Part shown: piece by piece, positions 10,561-20,587 of the stretch
Layout of the letters: the number at the start of each line of letters is the position of its first letter
Position numbering within the stretch: position 1 is the stretch's first letter
Assembly (NCBI RefSeq): GCF_001896205.1
Contig: NZ_MPNU01000001.1
Location: 1,274,427-1,338,426, forward strand
Length of the DNA: 64,000 bases
DNA from: Edwardsiella piscicida
GTDB taxonomy: Bacteria; Pseudomonadota; Gammaproteobacteria; Enterobacterales; Enterobacteriaceae
Direction: 5' to 3'
Notes under the pieces: generated by a model
The model's input: the letters and a program-made list of their open reading frames with translations, nothing else
What the model was told of the DNA's origin: nothing
Database searches by the model: none
Translations under genes and position numbers: made by a program

Positions 10561-12090
10561 CTAGTCCTCTAGCTGCGCTTCGATCACCAGGCTCCAGCCG
10601 TCGACGCTGCGCCAATACGCCTGCTCCTTCTCCACGTCCAGCTGCACCAGGCTATTTTGCCGCAGATAGTGGGGCGGGAAGCGCAGCACCCACTGAAAAC
10701 CATGGGTCTCCAGCTGCAGCGTCGCGGGCGGCGCGGTGGACTGGCGCTGATTGTTGAGCAGGGTAGCCAGACGCAGGATCTGGATCAGCGGCAGATACTG
10801 TTTTTTCTTAAACAGGGTGAAGCGCGGCAGCTCCTCCAGCCGCAGCGCCTTGCGCTGGCAGCGTACCAGCGTCGCCAGCATCAGCTGCTGCTCCTGGGTG
10901 AATCCGGGCAGATTGGTATTTTGCAGGATATAGGCCGAGTGGCGCTGCATGCCGCTGTGGTTGATGCTCAGCCCCACCTCGTGCAGCGCGGCCGCCCAGT
11001 TGAGCAGCGCCTCTAGCTGCGGATGCACCAGCCGCGGGTTTTGCACCATCCACTGCGCGTAGAGCTGCTGCGCGCTGGCCTGCACGCGCTGGGCCTGCTC
11101 ACGGTCAATATTGTAGTGCTCGGCCAGGCTGAGCGCGGTGCGGCTGCGGATATCCTGGTGGCGGAAACGCCCCTCCATCTCATACAGTACCCCTTCGCGC
11201 AGCGCACCGTCCGACAGGCGCAGCTGCTTTATCGCCAGCGCGTCGAACACCCCGCACAGAATGGCCAGCCCCGGAACGAAGACCTGGCGGCGATCCTCGG
11301 ACAGCCCCGGCAGACGCAGGCGATCGACGTGGTCGTAGCGCAGCACCTCGTCGCACAGCATCGCCAGACGCGCCGGAGTGAGCAGCCCATCTTTTTCGCC
11401 CATGGCGACCAGAACCTCATAGGCCGCCTTAATGGAGCCGGAGGCGCCCAGCGCGGCGCTCCAGCCCTGAATGCGGTACTGCCAGGCCATGTTCTCCAGC
11501 TTTTGCGCCGCGGCCAGGCGGGCGCGCTGAAAACCGGCGGCGCTGATGACGCCGCCGGTAAAGAACTGCTGGGCAAAGCTGACGCAGCCCATGCGCCGAC
11601 TCTCGACCAGAATCGGGTCAAAGTCCTCGCCGATCACCATCTCCGTGGAGCCACCGCCGATATCGATCACTAGCTTGCGGCCCTTCTCGGGCTGGGTGTG
11701 GGCGACGCCCATAAAGATCAGGCGCGCCTCTTCATGGCCGGAGATGATCTCGATGGGATAGGGGATCACCTTGGCGGCGCGCTTGAGGAACTCCTGGGCA
11801 TTGTTGGCCTGGCGCAGGGTATGGGTGCCAACGATGCAGACGTTTTCCGCCGGAAAGCCCTGCAGGCGCTCGGCGAACAGGGCCAGGCAGGCCAGGCCGC
11901 GCGCCATGGACTCCTCGCTCAGGCACTGATGCTGATCCAGGCCGTCGGCCAGATGGACGCGCTGCTTTAGCCGCCCCAGCACCTGCAGCGCGCCGTTGAC
12001 GACGCGCGCGATCACCATATGAAAACTGTTGGAGCCGAGATCGACGGCGGCGATCTCCTGCGGACGGGGCGAAGTGGGAATCAGCGGCAT
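10561..12090 (-). CDS. ppx: Exopolyphosphatase Ppx
   Basis: A 509-residue member of the Ppx/GppA family of the actin-like ATPase fold; it processively releases phosphate from polyphosphate and can hydrolyse pppGpp. Visible are the N-terminal phosphate loop [12 protein letters not shown] (about residues 14-25), the second loop [11 protein letters not shown] and a C-terminal HD-like region ([19 protein letters not shown]). It follows ppk by 12 bases on the same strand, the usual ppk-ppx operon. It converges on phoR across a 32-base gap that contains a TAGCGCG/CGCGCTA inverted repeat. Confidence 0.96.
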   Translation of the reverse strand: MPLIPTSPRPQEIAAVDLGSNSFHMVIARVVNGALQVLGRLKQRVHLADGLDQHQCLSEESMARGLACLALFAERLQGFPAENVCIVGTHTLRQANNAQEFLKRAAKVIPYPIEIISGHEEARLIFMGVAHTQPEKGRKLVIDIGGGSTEMVIGEDFDPILVESRRMGCVSFAQQFFTGGVISAAGFQRARLAAAQKLENMAWQYRIQGWSAALGASGSIKAAYEVLVAMGEKDGLLTPARLAMLCDEVLRYDHVDRLRLPGLSEDRRQVFVPGLAILCGVFDALAIKQLRLSDGALREGVLYEMEGRFRHQDIRSRTALSLAEHYNIDREQAQRVQASAQQLYAQWMVQNPRLVHPQLEALLNWAAALHEVGLSINHSGMQRHSAYILQNTNLPGFTQEQQLMLATLVRCQRKALRLEELPRFTLFKKKQYLPLIQILRLATLLNNQRQSTAPPATLQLETHGFQWVLRFPPHYLRQNSLVQLDVEKEQAYWRSVDGWSLVIEAQLED

Positions 12091-12102
12091 AGGCAGTCCG
12101 GT

Positions 12103-14208
12103 TCAGTCATGGGTCGGCGGCACGGGGAGCTCTCGCGCCTGCTGGGCGTCGGCATGTTCCAGCGCCCGGATGTAATCATAGATGGCCAGCTGTGAGCGCA
12201 CTTTGCGGCGGTTGCCGCGCGGCACATAGCGGTTGCTCAGCTCCCGATCGAGGTAGCGGGCCTTGACGGTATCGCTGAACTGCAGCTCCAGCAGATCCAG
12301 CACCCGCTGGCGCAGCAGGGGATCGAGCAGGCTCACCGCCACCTCAATGCGGTAGTCGATGTTGCGGGTCATCCAGTCGGCCGATGAGAGAAAGACCTGC
12401 GGATCGCCGTGGTTGTCAAAGACATAGACCCGGGCATGCTCCAGGAAGCGATCGACGATGCTGATGGCGCTGATATTATCACTGACTCCCGGGATCCCCG
12501 GCACCAGCGCGCACATGCCGCGCACCAGCAGGCGGATTTTTACCCCGGCGCTGGAGGCCGCGTACAGACGGTCGACCAGCCCTTTATCCACCAGGTTGTT
12601 GATCTTAAGAGTGATCCCGGCGCTCAGCCCGGCCTGGGCATGGGTTATCTCCTGATCGATCAGCTGATACAGCATGCGGCGTGAGTTCTGCGGGGAGACC
12701 ATCAGGTGTTCGAAATTAACCGGGCGATAGGGGTTTTCGATAAAGTTGAATACCCGGCGGACTTCGTTGGTGATACGGGCATCGGCGGTCAGCAGCGAAT
12801 AGTCGGTGTACAGCCGGGCGGTTTTCTCGTTGAAGTTACCGGTGCCGATATGGGCATAGCGCACGATGTCGTCGCCTTCGCGGCGCGAGATCAGGAACAG
12901 CTTGGCGTGGATCTTCAGCCCCGGGGCCGAGAATATCACGTGTACGCCGGCCTCCGTCAGCCGCTTGGCCCAGTGAATGTTAGCCTCTTCATCGAAGCGC
13001 GCCTGCAGCTCCACCACCACCGTGACCTTCTTGCCGTTGTGGGCCGCATGGATCATCGATTCGATGATACGGGAGTTCTTGGCCACCCGGTAGATATTGA
13101 TCTTAATCGCCAGTACGCTGGGGTCGAAGGAGGCCTGGCGCAGCAGCTCCAGCACGTGCTCGAAGGTGTGATAGGGGTAGTACAGCAGCACGTCGTGGTC
13201 GCGGATGGCGTCGAAGCCGTTACGGAAGCGATCGAACCAGACGTGGCGCAGGCGCGGCAGCGGGCGATTGAGCAGGTTGGCCTTACCGACGTTGGGAAAC
13301 TTGATGAAATCCTTAAAGTTGTGGTAACGCCCCCCGGCGATGACTGAATCGTAGGAGGAGATGCCCAGCCGACGGGTCAGCAGGCTGACCAGCTCGTCGG
13401 GCATGTCGCGCTGGTACACAAAGCGCACCGGCTCGGCGGTCAGGCGCTGCTTGAGGCTAGAGGACATCAGCTCCATCAGGCTGGACTCCATCTCCGTCAC
13501 CAGATCGTATTCGGCGTCGCGGGTCATCTTCATCGAATAGGCGTTCAGGGTGTGGTAATCGAAGAAGCCACAGAAGATGTCATCCAGGCAGTAGCGCAGA
13601 ATGTTGTCCACCAGAATCATTGGCTTGCGTCGGCGCGGCGTCTCCGGCGGCAGCATGATGAAGCGCTCGACCTTGTCGGAGGGGATCTCCAGCAGCGCAT
13701 AGCGGGTCTGCTGGCCGCTGACGATCTCCACCGCCAGATAGGTGTAGTCATCCTTGAGGAAGGAGACCAGATCGGTCTCCTCATCGAGCATGATCGGCGT
13801 GATATGCTGGCGCAGATGGTTGCGGTAGTACTGCCGTAGCCACACCTGCTGGTTTTCGGAGAGCTGGCGTTCGTTGATCAGGAAGATCTGATTGCGCGCC
13901 ATCTCCAGCAGCAGGTCGTTGTACAGGGAGTCGAACTCCTGATCGGCCTTGAGCACCTTGGCCTGGATCTGCTGCAGCAGGTGGCGTGAACTGCCGTTAT
14001 CCGTGCCCTGCTCCTCGCTGATCAGTATGCGGCGCTTCAGCTCGGCGAAGCGCACCTTATAGAATTCGTCCAGGTTGCTGGAATAAATGCCGAGAAAGCG
14101 CATGCGCTCGATCAGCGGGTTGCTTTTATCGGCGGCCTCCTGCAGTACGCGCTCATTGAAGGATAGCCAGCTGAGCTCTTTGTCGATATAGCGCTTTTCC
14201 TGCCCCAT
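12103..14208 (-). CDS. ppk: Polyphosphate kinase 1
   Basis: A 701-residue PPK1 that reversibly transfers the gamma phosphate of ATP to polyphosphate. The two C-terminal phospholipase-D-like domains are clear: [20 protein letters not shown], the [10 protein letters not shown] segment that holds the autophosphorylated His, and [14 protein letters not shown]. Length and N-terminus ([19 protein letters not shown]) are canonical. It heads the ppk-ppx operon. I saw no convincing Pho box in the 134 bases between it and speG. Confidence 0.97.
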   Translation of the reverse strand: MGQEKRYIDKELSWLSFNERVLQEAADKSNPLIERMRFLGIYSSNLDEFYKVRFAELKRRILISEEQGTDNGSSRHLLQQIQAKVLKADQEFDSLYNDLLLEMARNQIFLINERQLSENQQVWLRQYYRNHLRQHITPIMLDEETDLVSFLKDDYTYLAVEIVSGQQTRYALLEIPSDKVERFIMLPPETPRRRKPMILVDNILRYCLDDIFCGFFDYHTLNAYSMKMTRDAEYDLVTEMESSLMELMSSSLKQRLTAEPVRFVYQRDMPDELVSLLTRRLGISSYDSVIAGGRYHNFKDFIKFPNVGKANLLNRPLPRLRHVWFDRFRNGFDAIRDHDVLLYYPYHTFEHVLELLRQASFDPSVLAIKINIYRVAKNSRIIESMIHAAHNGKKVTVVVELQARFDEEANIHWAKRLTEAGVHVIFSAPGLKIHAKLFLISRREGDDIVRYAHIGTGNFNEKTARLYTDYSLLTADARITNEVRRVFNFIENPYRPVNFEHLMVSPQNSRRMLYQLIDQEITHAQAGLSAGITLKINNLVDKGLVDRLYAASSAGVKIRLLVRGMCALVPGIPGVSDNISAISIVDRFLEHARVYVFDNHGDPQVFLSSADWMTRNIDYRIEVAVSLLDPLLRQRVLDLLELQFSDTVKARYLDRELSNRYVPRGNRRKVRSQLAIYDYIRALEHADAQQARELPVPPTHD

Positions 14209-14342
14209 TGTGACTCCAGTACCAAAGCAAAAACGATCCGTCCCGCGCTGCGCGGGGCGGCTGCCCGGCGGTGATACCGCCGTGGACGGAACATTGCCCT
14301 ACTATTATGGCGAGTCTGCGGGGGGAAAGTCCAACCGCGGCG

Positions 14343-14885
14343 CTATACGCCCGGCGCCGGTGCGCGGTACATGGCCAGATAGCGGTGCTGGAACATGCAC
14401 ATGCGGATGGCGTTGCGGTACTCGCCGTTGATGAAAAACTCGTGGATCAGCTCCCCCTCGACCTCAAAGCCCAGCTTGCTATAGATATGGATAGCCTTGT
14501 GGTTCTCTTTGTCGACGATCAGGTACAGCTTATACAGGTTGAGCACGGCAAAGGCGTGCTCCATGGCCAGCTGCGCCGCGCGGCTGGCGTAGCCGTGTCC
14601 CTGATGGGCGGGATCGATGATGATTTGAAACTCGGCGCGGCGGTGAATATGGTCGATTTCGACCAGCTCAACCAGCCCTATCTTGGTGCCGTTCTGCTCG
14701 ACCACAAAGCGGCGCTCGCTCTGATCGTGGATATGCTTGTCGTACAGTTCGGCCAGCTCGACAAAGGCGATGTAGGGCTCCTCAAACCAATAGCGCATCA
14801 CGCTGGCGTTGTTATCAAGCTGGTGGACAAACGGCAGGTCTTCCCGTTCCAGGGGATGTAGCCTGACGTAACTCTCGCTGGACAT
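14343..14885 (-). CDS. speG: Spermidine N1-acetyltransferase SpeG
   Basis: A 180-residue GNAT-fold enzyme matching SpeG (E. coli 186 residues); it acetylates spermidine and spermine with acetyl-CoA and prevents polyamine toxicity. The acetyl-CoA loop is seen in [19 protein letters not shown] and the C-terminal [15 protein letters not shown] is typical. A TATAAT on the minus strand (14942-14947) lies 57 bases upstream and could be its own promoter. In E. coli speG is elsewhere, so its position between purN and ppk is lineage specific. Confidence 0.93.
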   Translation of the reverse strand: MSSESYVRLHPLEREDLPFVHQLDNNASVMRYWFEEPYIAFVELAELYDKHIHDQSERRFVVEQNGTKIGLVELVEIDHIHRRAEFQIIIDPAHQGHGYASRAAQLAMEHAFAVLNLYKLYLIVDKENHKAIHIYSKLGFEVEGELIHEFFINGEYRNAIRMCMFQHRYLAMYRAPAPGV

Positions 14886-15003
14886 AATCGTTCCTCTCGT
14901 CGCAGGGAATGGGCGGCCGAGGCCGCCGGATAGGGAACGATATTATAACCGCTGTTTATTAATAACTGCAGGGGGCGACGGCGTCGATACGGTCGCCGCG
15001 TGG

Positions 15004-15642
15004 CTAATCGCTGGCGTACCCCTGCGGCGGCAGCGCCTGTCCGTCCAGCCAGGCCAGACCGTCGCGCTGTCGTAGACGATCGCTGCAGAACCAGGCGACC
15101 GCCAGCGGATAGATGGCGTGCTCCTGTACCTGCACCCGAGCGGCGATCTCGGCGACGCTGTCGTCGGCGAAGATCGGTACCTGGGCCTGCAGCACCACCG
15201 GACCGCCGTCCAGCGCGTCGCTGACAAAGTGAACGGAGGCGCCGTGCTGGGTATCGCCATTGTCCCGGGCCCGGCGGTGGGTATCCAGACCGGGGTAGCG
15301 CGGCAGCAGCGAGGGGTGAACGTTGAGCATGCGCCCGGCGAAGCGCTGGACAAAGGCCGGCGAGAGGATGCGCATATAGCCGGCCAGCACCAGAAGGTCA
15401 GGATGATAGGCGGCGATCTGCGCCGCCAGCGCCATGTCGAAGGCCTGGCGGTCGGGGTAGTCATCCGCACACAGGGCGCACGCGTTAATGCCGGCTCGGC
15501 GCGCGCGCGCCAGTCCGTGGGCGTCGGCGCGGTTGCTGAAAACGGCGACGATGCGCCCTGGAATCCGTCCGGCGGCGCAGGCGTCGATCAGCGCCTGCAG
15601 ATTGCTGCCTTGGCCGGAGATCAGCACGACGATACGCTTCAT
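15004..15642 (-). CDS. purN: Phosphoribosylglycinamide formyltransferase PurN
   Basis: A 212-residue GART, the third step of purine synthesis, using 10-formyltetrahydrofolate to formylate GAR. The N-terminal GQGSNLQALIDA phosphate loop and the active-site block NVHPSLLPRYPGLDTH followed by GASVHFVSDALDGG hold the catalytic Asn, His and Asp. It follows purM by 11 bases in the standard purMN operon, controlled by the PurR operator upstream of purM. Confidence 0.96.
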   Translation of the reverse strand: MKRIVVLISGQGSNLQALIDACAAGRIPGRIVAVFSNRADAHGLARARRAGINACALCADDYPDRQAFDMALAAQIAAYHPDLLVLAGYMRILSPAFVQRFAGRMLNVHPSLLPRYPGLDTHRRARDNGDTQHGASVHFVSDALDGGPVVLQAQVPIFADDSVAEIAARVQVQEHAIYPLAVAWFCSDRLRQRDGLAWLDGQALPPQGYASD

Positions 15643-15653
15643 GGCATGCCCCC

Positions 15654-16697
15654 TCAGCGCAGGATCTCGACCTGCGGCTCGTCGCCCTGCGCCTCGGCGA
15701 TATGGCCCAGCAGCCAGGCCTGTTCGCCGGATTGGCTCAGGCGCGCCAGCGCGGAGTCGACCTGTGCCTGCGGCAGGGCGATTACCATCCCGACGCCGCA
15801 GTTAAAGGTGCGGTACATTTCGCGGCGGCTGACGTTGCCGGTCTGCTGCAGCCAGTCGAAGACGGCCGGCCACTGCCAGCTGCCTTCGTCGATGACGGCC
15901 TTGGCGCCGGCCGGTAGCACGCGCGGAATGTTCTCCCAGAAGCCGCCGCCGGTGAGATGGGCGAGGGCGTGCACCTCATGGCTGGCGATCAGATCCAGAC
16001 AGGCGGCGACGTAGATACGGGTCGGCGCCAGCAGGTGGTCGGCCAGCGGGCGCCCGGCCAGCATGGTCGTGCGCGGATCGCAGCCGCTGACCTCCAGGAT
16101 CTTGCGGATCAGCGAGTAGCCGTTGGAGTGTGGCCCGCTGGCGGCCAGGGCGATCAGGGCATCGCCGGGGCGCACCTGGCTGCCGTCGATAATCTGGGAC
16201 TTCTCGACCACGCCGACGCAGAATCCGGCCACGTCGTAGTCTTCGCCGTGGTACATGCCGGGCATTTCAGCGGTTTCTCCGCCCACCAGCGCACAGCCGG
16301 CCTGTTTACAGCCCGCCGCGATCCCGCCGATGACGCTCGCCGCGGTATCGACGTCGAGCTTGCCGGTGGCGTAGTAATCCAGGAAAAACAGCGGCTCGGC
16401 GCCCTGAACCACCAGGTCGTTGACGCACATGGCCACCAGATCGATACCGATGCTGTCGTGGCGCTGCAGATCCATCGCCAGACGCAGCTTGGTGCCGACG
16501 CCGTCGGTACCGGAGACCAGCACCGGCTCACGGTATTTTTGCGGCAGCGCGCACAGTGCGCCGAAGCCGCCCAGGCCGCCCATCACTTCAGGTCGGCGGG
16601 TCTCTTTGACGACGCCTTTAATTCGGTCAACCAAAGCGTTGCCAGCATCAATGTCTACGCCGGCGTCTTTGTAACTGAGAGCGGTTTTGTCGGTCAC
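15654..16697 (-). CDS. purM: Phosphoribosylformylglycinamidine cyclo-ligase PurM
   Basis: A protein of about 347 residues (E. coli 345), AIR synthetase, which closes FGAM to AIR with ATP in purine synthesis. The ATP-binding [14 protein letters not shown] and the [16 protein letters not shown] block are present. An ATG at 16712 is in frame, but GTG 16697 follows GGGGA at an 8-base spacing and yields [15 protein letters not shown], matching E. coli PurM, which also starts at GTG. It is the first gene of purMN, divergent from upp. Confidence 0.95.
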   Translation of the reverse strand: MTDKTALSYKDAGVDIDAGNALVDRIKGVVKETRRPEVMGGLGGFGALCALPQKYREPVLVSGTDGVGTKLRLAMDLQRHDSIGIDLVAMCVNDLVVQGAEPLFFLDYYATGKLDVDTAASVIGGIAAGCKQAGCALVGGETAEMPGMYHGEDYDVAGFCVGVVEKSQIIDGSQVRPGDALIALAASGPHSNGYSLIRKILEVSGCDPRTTMLAGRPLADHLLAPTRIYVAACLDLIASHEVHALAHLTGGGFWENIPRVLPAGAKAVIDEGSWQWPAVFDWLQQTGNVSRREMYRTFNCGVGMVIALPQAQVDSALARLSQSGEQAWLLGHIAEAQGDEPQVEILR

Positions 16698-16784
16698 TGC
16701 GTAAATCCCCATGGCGGTTAGGCGTGGTCCGTCGGCAGCGCGATGAGGCGTCCGCGAACCCTGCGGAAAAAGTCAGGCGGCGCA

Positions 16785-16812
16785 ATTCTAGCAGCCAAAG
16801 CAAACGTTTGCT
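16785..16812 (-). promoter_or_regulatory. PurR operator and promoter of purMN
   Basis: AGCAAACGTTTGCT (16799-16812) is a perfect 14-base palindrome that fits the PurR consensus core GCAAACGTTTGC. On the minus strand a TAGAAT -10 (16785-16790) places the operator over the -35 region, about 100 bases upstream of purM. PurR with hypoxanthine or guanine should repress purMN here. Confidence 0.88.
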
Positions 16813-16893
16813 ATCCCGTAATGCCCGACGGTAACGTTTTCGCGCGACAGGTAATAGAGTGTTTCTTTATTGATTGAGATCATGCTTTTTCCT

Positions 16894-16922
16894 CTGGCAA
16901 GCGGGCGAAAAGGCGGTATAAT
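16894..16922 (+). promoter_or_regulatory. upp promoter
   Basis: CTGGCA (16894-16899) and TATAAT (16917-16922) are separated by 17 bases, a good sigma-70 promoter for upp, whose ATG is at 16968. This promoter is distinct from the PurR-controlled purMN promoter on the other strand. Confidence 0.75.
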
Positions 16923-16967
16923 CTCGCGATTTTTTTGGGCGCAGAACAGCTACATGGGAGAAAAAAA

Positions 16968-17594
16968 ATGAAGATCGTTGAAGTGAAACACCCGCTTGTG
17001 AAACACAAACTGGGTTTGATGCGTGAAAATGACATCAGCACCAAACGATTCCGTGAACTGGCCTCTGAAGTGGGCAGTTTGCTGACCTATGAAGCGACCG
17101 CAGACCTCGAAACAGAAAAAGTAACCATTGATGGTTGGTGCGGCCCGGTCGAAGTTGAACAGATTAAAGGGAAAAAGATCACCGTGGTGCCGATCCTGCG
17201 CGCAGGACTGGGCATGATGGAAGGGGTGCTGGAGCATGTGCCGAGCGCCCGTATCAGCGTGGTGGGGATCTACCGTAACGAAGAGACGCTGGAGCCGGTT
17301 CCCTATTTCCAGAAACTGGTCTCCAACATCGATGAGCGTATGGCGCTGGTCGTCGACCCGATGCTGGCCACGGGCGGCTCCATGATCGCCACCATCGATC
17401 TGCTGAAGAACGCCGGCTGCCGCTCCATCAAGGTGCTGGTGCTGGTGGCGGCGCCGGAAGGCATCGCCGCGCTGGAGAAGGCGCACCCGGACGTGGAGCT
17501 GTACACCGCCTCCATCGATCGGGGCCTAAACGATAAGGGTTACATTATTCCGGGTCTAGGCGACGCCGGCGATAAAATATTTGGTACCAAATAA
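16968..17594 (+). CDS. upp: Uracil phosphoribosyltransferase
   Basis: A 208-residue UPRTase, identical in length to E. coli Upp; it makes UMP from uracil and PRPP. The PRPP loop [12 protein letters not shown] lies at residues 128-139 and the uracil-binding region near the C-terminus ([21 protein letters not shown] ends the protein). An upstream non-ATG codon at 16935 is in frame; ATG 16968 follows GGGAG at 16956-16960 and gives the canonical [10 protein letters not shown]. It is followed by a terminator, then uraA, as in E. coli. Confidence 0.97.
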   Translation: MKIVEVKHPLVKHKLGLMRENDISTKRFRELASEVGSLLTYEATADLETEKVTIDGWCGPVEVEQIKGKKITVVPILRAGLGMMEGVLEHVPSARISVVGIYRNEETLEPVPYFQKLVSNIDERMALVVDPMLATGGSMIATIDLLKNAGCRSIKVLVLVAAPEGIAALEKAHPDVELYTASIDRGLNDKGYIIPGLGDAGDKIFGTK

Positions 17595-17601
17595 CCCGTG
17601 A

Positions 17602-17627
17602 GCCGACTCGTTAGTCGGCTTTTTTTT
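17602..17627 (+). terminator. Terminator or attenuator between upp and uraA
   Basis: GCCGACT (17602-17608), loop CGTT and AGTCGGC (17613-17619) form a perfect 7-bp stem followed by eight T. It lies 8 bases after the upp stop and should reduce read-through into uraA. Confidence 0.9.
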
Positions 17628-17698
17628 GGCGTGACGCCGGGAGCGTCACGCCCCTTTCAAACACCAACACTATCGATTAACGAGAGAGGAAATACACC

Positions 17699-18976
17699 AT
17701 GACCCGTCGCGTCATCGGCGTCAGCGAGCGTCCGCCGCTTCTGCAAACGATTCCGTTGAGCTTTCAGCACCTGTTCGCCATGTTTGGCGCCACCGTGCTG
17801 GTTCCCATTCTGTTTAAGATCAACCCAGCGACGGTACTGCTGTTCAACGGCATCGGCACTCTGCTGTATCTGTTTATCTGTAAAGGCAAGATCCCGGCCT
17901 ATCTCGGCTCCAGCTTTGCCTTTATTTCACCGGTGATGCTGCTGCTGCCGCTAGGCTATGAGCTGGCGCTGGGCGGCTTTATCGTCTGCGGCGCGCTGTT
18001 CTGTCTGGTGGCGTTGATTGTGAAAAAAGCCGGCACCGGCTGGCTGAACGTGATCTTTCCCCCGGCGGCAATGGGGGCGATTGTGGCGGTGATTGGCCTG
18101 GAGCTGGCCGGCGTGGCGGCCAATATGGCCGGCCTGCTGCCGGCCGACGGCGCCCGCGCCGACGGCACCACCATCACCATCTCCATGGTGACGCTGGCGG
18201 TGACGGTGCTGGGCTCGGTGCTGTTCCGCGGCTTTTTGGCCATCATCCCGATCCTGATCGGCGTGCTGGTAGGCTACGCGCTCTCCTTCTTTATGGGCGT
18301 GGTGGATATTACGCCGATCAAAGAGGCCCACTGGTTTGCGCTGCCAACCTTCTATACGCCGCGCTTTGAGTGGTTCGCCATTTTGACCATCCTGCCGGCG
18401 GCGCTGGTGGTGATTGCCGAGCACGTCGGCCACCTGGTGGTGACCGCCAATATCGTGAAGAAAGATCTGATGCGCGATCCGGGCCTGCACCGCTCCATGT
18501 TTGCCAACGGCTTCTCCACCATGTTCTCCGGCTTTTTCGGCTCGACGCCGAACACCACCTACGGCGAAAACATCGGCGTGCTGGCGATCACCAAGGTCTA
18601 CAGTACCTGGGTGATCGGCGGTGCGGCGGTGCTGGCGATTCTTCTCTCCTGCGTCGGTAAGCTGGCGGCGGCGATCCAGGTGATCCCGGTGCCGGTGATG
18701 GGCGGGGTCTCCCTGCTGCTGTATGGCGTGATCGGGGCGTCCGGGATCCGGGTGCTGATCGACTCCAAGGTCGACTACAACAAGGCGCAGAACCTGATCC
18801 TGACCTCGGTCATCCTGATCATCGGCGTCAGCGGTGCCAAGGTGCACATCGGCGCCGCGGAGCTGAAGGGCATGGCGCTGGCGACCATCGTCGGTATCGG
18901 GATGAGCCTGCTGTTCAAGCTGTTCAGCCTGATGCGCAAAGAAGAAGAGATTATTGAGCTGCCGGAGGATATCTAA
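17699..18976 (+). CDS. uraA: Uracil:proton symporter UraA
   Basis: A 425-residue NCS2/NAT-family inner-membrane permease (E. coli UraA 429 residues) with the family's 14 hydrophobic segments. Landmarks are the N-terminal QTIPLSFQHLFAMFGATVLVP, the substrate-contacting AEHVGHLVVT in TM8 and TPNTTYGENIGV around TM10. It imports uracil for Upp. It starts at ATG 17699, preceded by GAGAGGA. A GGAGCCGG/CCGGCTCC hairpin without a T run follows at about 18987-19010. Confidence 0.96.
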   Translation: MTRRVIGVSERPPLLQTIPLSFQHLFAMFGATVLVPILFKINPATVLLFNGIGTLLYLFICKGKIPAYLGSSFAFISPVMLLLPLGYELALGGFIVCGALFCLVALIVKKAGTGWLNVIFPPAAMGAIVAVIGLELAGVAANMAGLLPADGARADGTTITISMVTLAVTVLGSVLFRGFLAIIPILIGVLVGYALSFFMGVVDITPIKEAHWFALPTFYTPRFEWFAILTILPAALVVIAEHVGHLVVTANIVKKDLMRDPGLHRSMFANGFSTMFSGFFGSTPNTTYGENIGVLAITKVYSTWVIGGAAVLAILLSCVGKLAAAIQVIPVPVMGGVSLLLYGVIGASGIRVLIDSKVDYNKAQNLILTSVILIIGVSGAKVHIGAAELKGMALATIVGIGMSLLFKLFSLMRKEEEIIELPEDI

Positions 18977-19247
18977 CGCCGCCGACGGGAGCCGGGCGGA
19001 GTCCGGCTCCCACCTTTCCGCCCGCGTGCGTCGCGATGATGCGGGGCGGATCCACCGCACGCAATGTCCTCTTTTCTCTATGCCCTGTGGTTATGTTAAG
19101 CGCGTTAGGGCGCGCTGCCGCCGCTGGCTATTCTCTTGATCCTGCTTCTTTTTATTTATCTTCCTCCTCGGTGAGGGTGGCGTTGGCGCCGCGTCAGTGG
19201 GCTTCCCGGCCCGTAAGGATATTTAACTGTGAAAAAGGATTTATCTC

Positions 19248-19679
19248 ATGAATGTATTCCTGCTGCGCCTGAACCATCTGTTGCACAATGAGGATCTCGG
19301 TAAATTGCTGCTGCGTATCACGCTGGGCGGCCTGATGCTGTTTCATGGCGTCAATAAAGCCGCCTTCGGCCTGACGGGCATCAATGCGCTGCTGGCGGCT
19401 AAGGGGCTGCCGGCGTTTCTCGGCTACGGCACCTACGTTGGGGAGCTGCTGGCGCCGGCGCTGATCGTGCTGGGGGTGTTGGTTCGGCCTTCGGCCCTGA
19501 TCATGGCGTTTACGATGCTGTTCGCCTGGTATTTGGTCCACGTTGGCGATACTTTCAGCCTGACGAAGAGCGGCGCATCGGCGATTGAGAGCCTGCTCTA
19601 TTACGGCGTGGGTGGCCTGGCGCTGGCCTGCCTGGGGACGGGGAACTATTCCATATTGAAGACGGCGCGCTGGCGTTAG
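19248..19679 (+). CDS. DoxX family membrane protein
   Basis: A 143-residue protein with about four hydrophobic segments and the DoxX signature (GLMLFHGVNK, then LLAPALIVLGVLVRPSALIMA). DoxX proteins are small inner-membrane proteins linked in various species to redox or thiol homeostasis; no specific function can be given here. It starts at ATG 19248 with AAGGAT upstream. In E. coli uraA is followed directly by hda, so this gene is an insertion at that point. Confidence 0.82.
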   Translation: MNVFLLRLNHLLHNEDLGKLLLRITLGGLMLFHGVNKAAFGLTGINALLAAKGLPAFLGYGTYVGELLAPALIVLGVLVRPSALIMAFTMLFAWYLVHVGDTFSLTKSGASAIESLLYYGVGGLALACLGTGNYSILKTARWR

Positions 19680-19697
19680 CGCCGCGTAGGGCCGCCG

Positions 19698-19748
19698 CCG
19701 GGGCGCGCCGCGGGTGGGGGGATAGGGCGCGCCCCGGCGTGGGTTTTT
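19698..19748 (+). terminator. Probable terminator after the DoxX gene
   Basis: CCGGGGCGCGCC (19698-19709) pairs perfectly with GGCGCGCCCCGG (19726-19737) across a 16-base loop; a short T run follows at 19744-19748. The stem is very strong but the loop is large and the T run is displaced. Confidence 0.55.
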
Positions 19749-19819
19749 AGCGCCGCGGCGTGATTAGCGCATGCCTGTGCGCATTTCTGTGTTAAACTGA
19801 AAGCGTTTTTTGCAAGTTC

Positions 19820-20536
19820 ATGTCTGAGGTGAATCTGAACACGCCCACCCAGCTTTCATTGCCGCTCTATCTGCCCGACGATGAAACCTTTGCCAGTTTC
19901 TACGCGGGGGAGAATGCCGCGCTGCTCGCTGCGCTGCAGAATGCATTACGTCAAGAGCACGGATCCTACATCTATTTCTGGTCACGCGAGGGCGGCGGAC
20001 GCAGCCATCTGCTGCATGCGGCCTGCGCCGAGCTGTCGCAGCGCGGCGAAGCGGTCGGGTTTGTGCCGCTCGATAAGCGGGCCTACTTTGTCCCCGAAGT
20101 GCTGGACGGCATGGAGCAGCTGGCGCTGGTCTGTATCGATAATATCGAATGTATCGCCGGCGATGAGGCCTGGGAGATGGCCATCTTCAATCTGTATAAC
20201 CGTATTCAGGAGAGCGGACGCACCCGCCTGCTGATCACCGGCGATCGTCCGCCGCGCCAGCTCAATCTGCGGCTGCCCGATCTGGCCTCGCGCCTGGACT
20301 GGGGGCAGATTTATAAGCTGCAGCCGCTGGGCGATGAGGAGAAGCTGCAGGCGCTGCAGCTGCGCGCCCGTCTGCGCGGCTTTGAGCTGCCGGAGGACGT
20401 GGGTCGCTTTCTGCTTAAGCGTCTGGATCGTGAGATGCGCACCCTGTTTATGACCCTGGATCAGCTCGATCGGGCCTCTATCGCCGCCCAGCGTAAGCTG
20501 ACCATCCCCTTCGTTAAAGAGACGCTGCTGCTGTAG
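19820..20536 (+). CDS. hda: DnaA regulatory inactivator Hda
   Basis: An AAA+ protein that, with the DNA-loaded beta clamp, stimulates hydrolysis of DnaA-bound ATP after initiation. The clamp-binding motif QLSLPL is at the extreme N-terminus; [11 protein letters not shown] is the Walker A-like loop, ALVCIDNIE Walker B, and [15 protein letters not shown] sensor 1. ATG 19820 has no ribosome site before it, whereas CTG 19835 follows GAGGT by 4 bases and encodes the same N-terminus ([10 protein letters not shown]) as E. coli Hda, which is reported to start at CTG. The true product may thus be 233 rather than 238 residues. Confidence 0.93.
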   Translation: MSEVNLNTPTQLSLPLYLPDDETFASFYAGENAALLAALQNALRQEHGSYIYFWSREGGGRSHLLHAACAELSQRGEAVGFVPLDKRAYFVPEVLDGMEQLALVCIDNIECIAGDEAWEMAIFNLYNRIQESGRTRLLITGDRPPRQLNLRLPDLASRLDWGQIYKLQPLGDEEKLQALQLRARLRGFELPEDVGRFLLKRLDREMRTLFMTLDQLDRASIAAQRKLTIPFVKETLLL

Positions 20537-20587
20537 CCGAGCGGCGATCTATGTCGCGCGCCGGACTCGCCCGGCGTACAACGCTAT

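Noticed and set aside
14209-14342. Pho box upstream of ppk
   Set aside because: Looked for CTGTCAT-like direct repeats on the minus strand because ppk is in the Pho regulon of E. coli; none was convincing.
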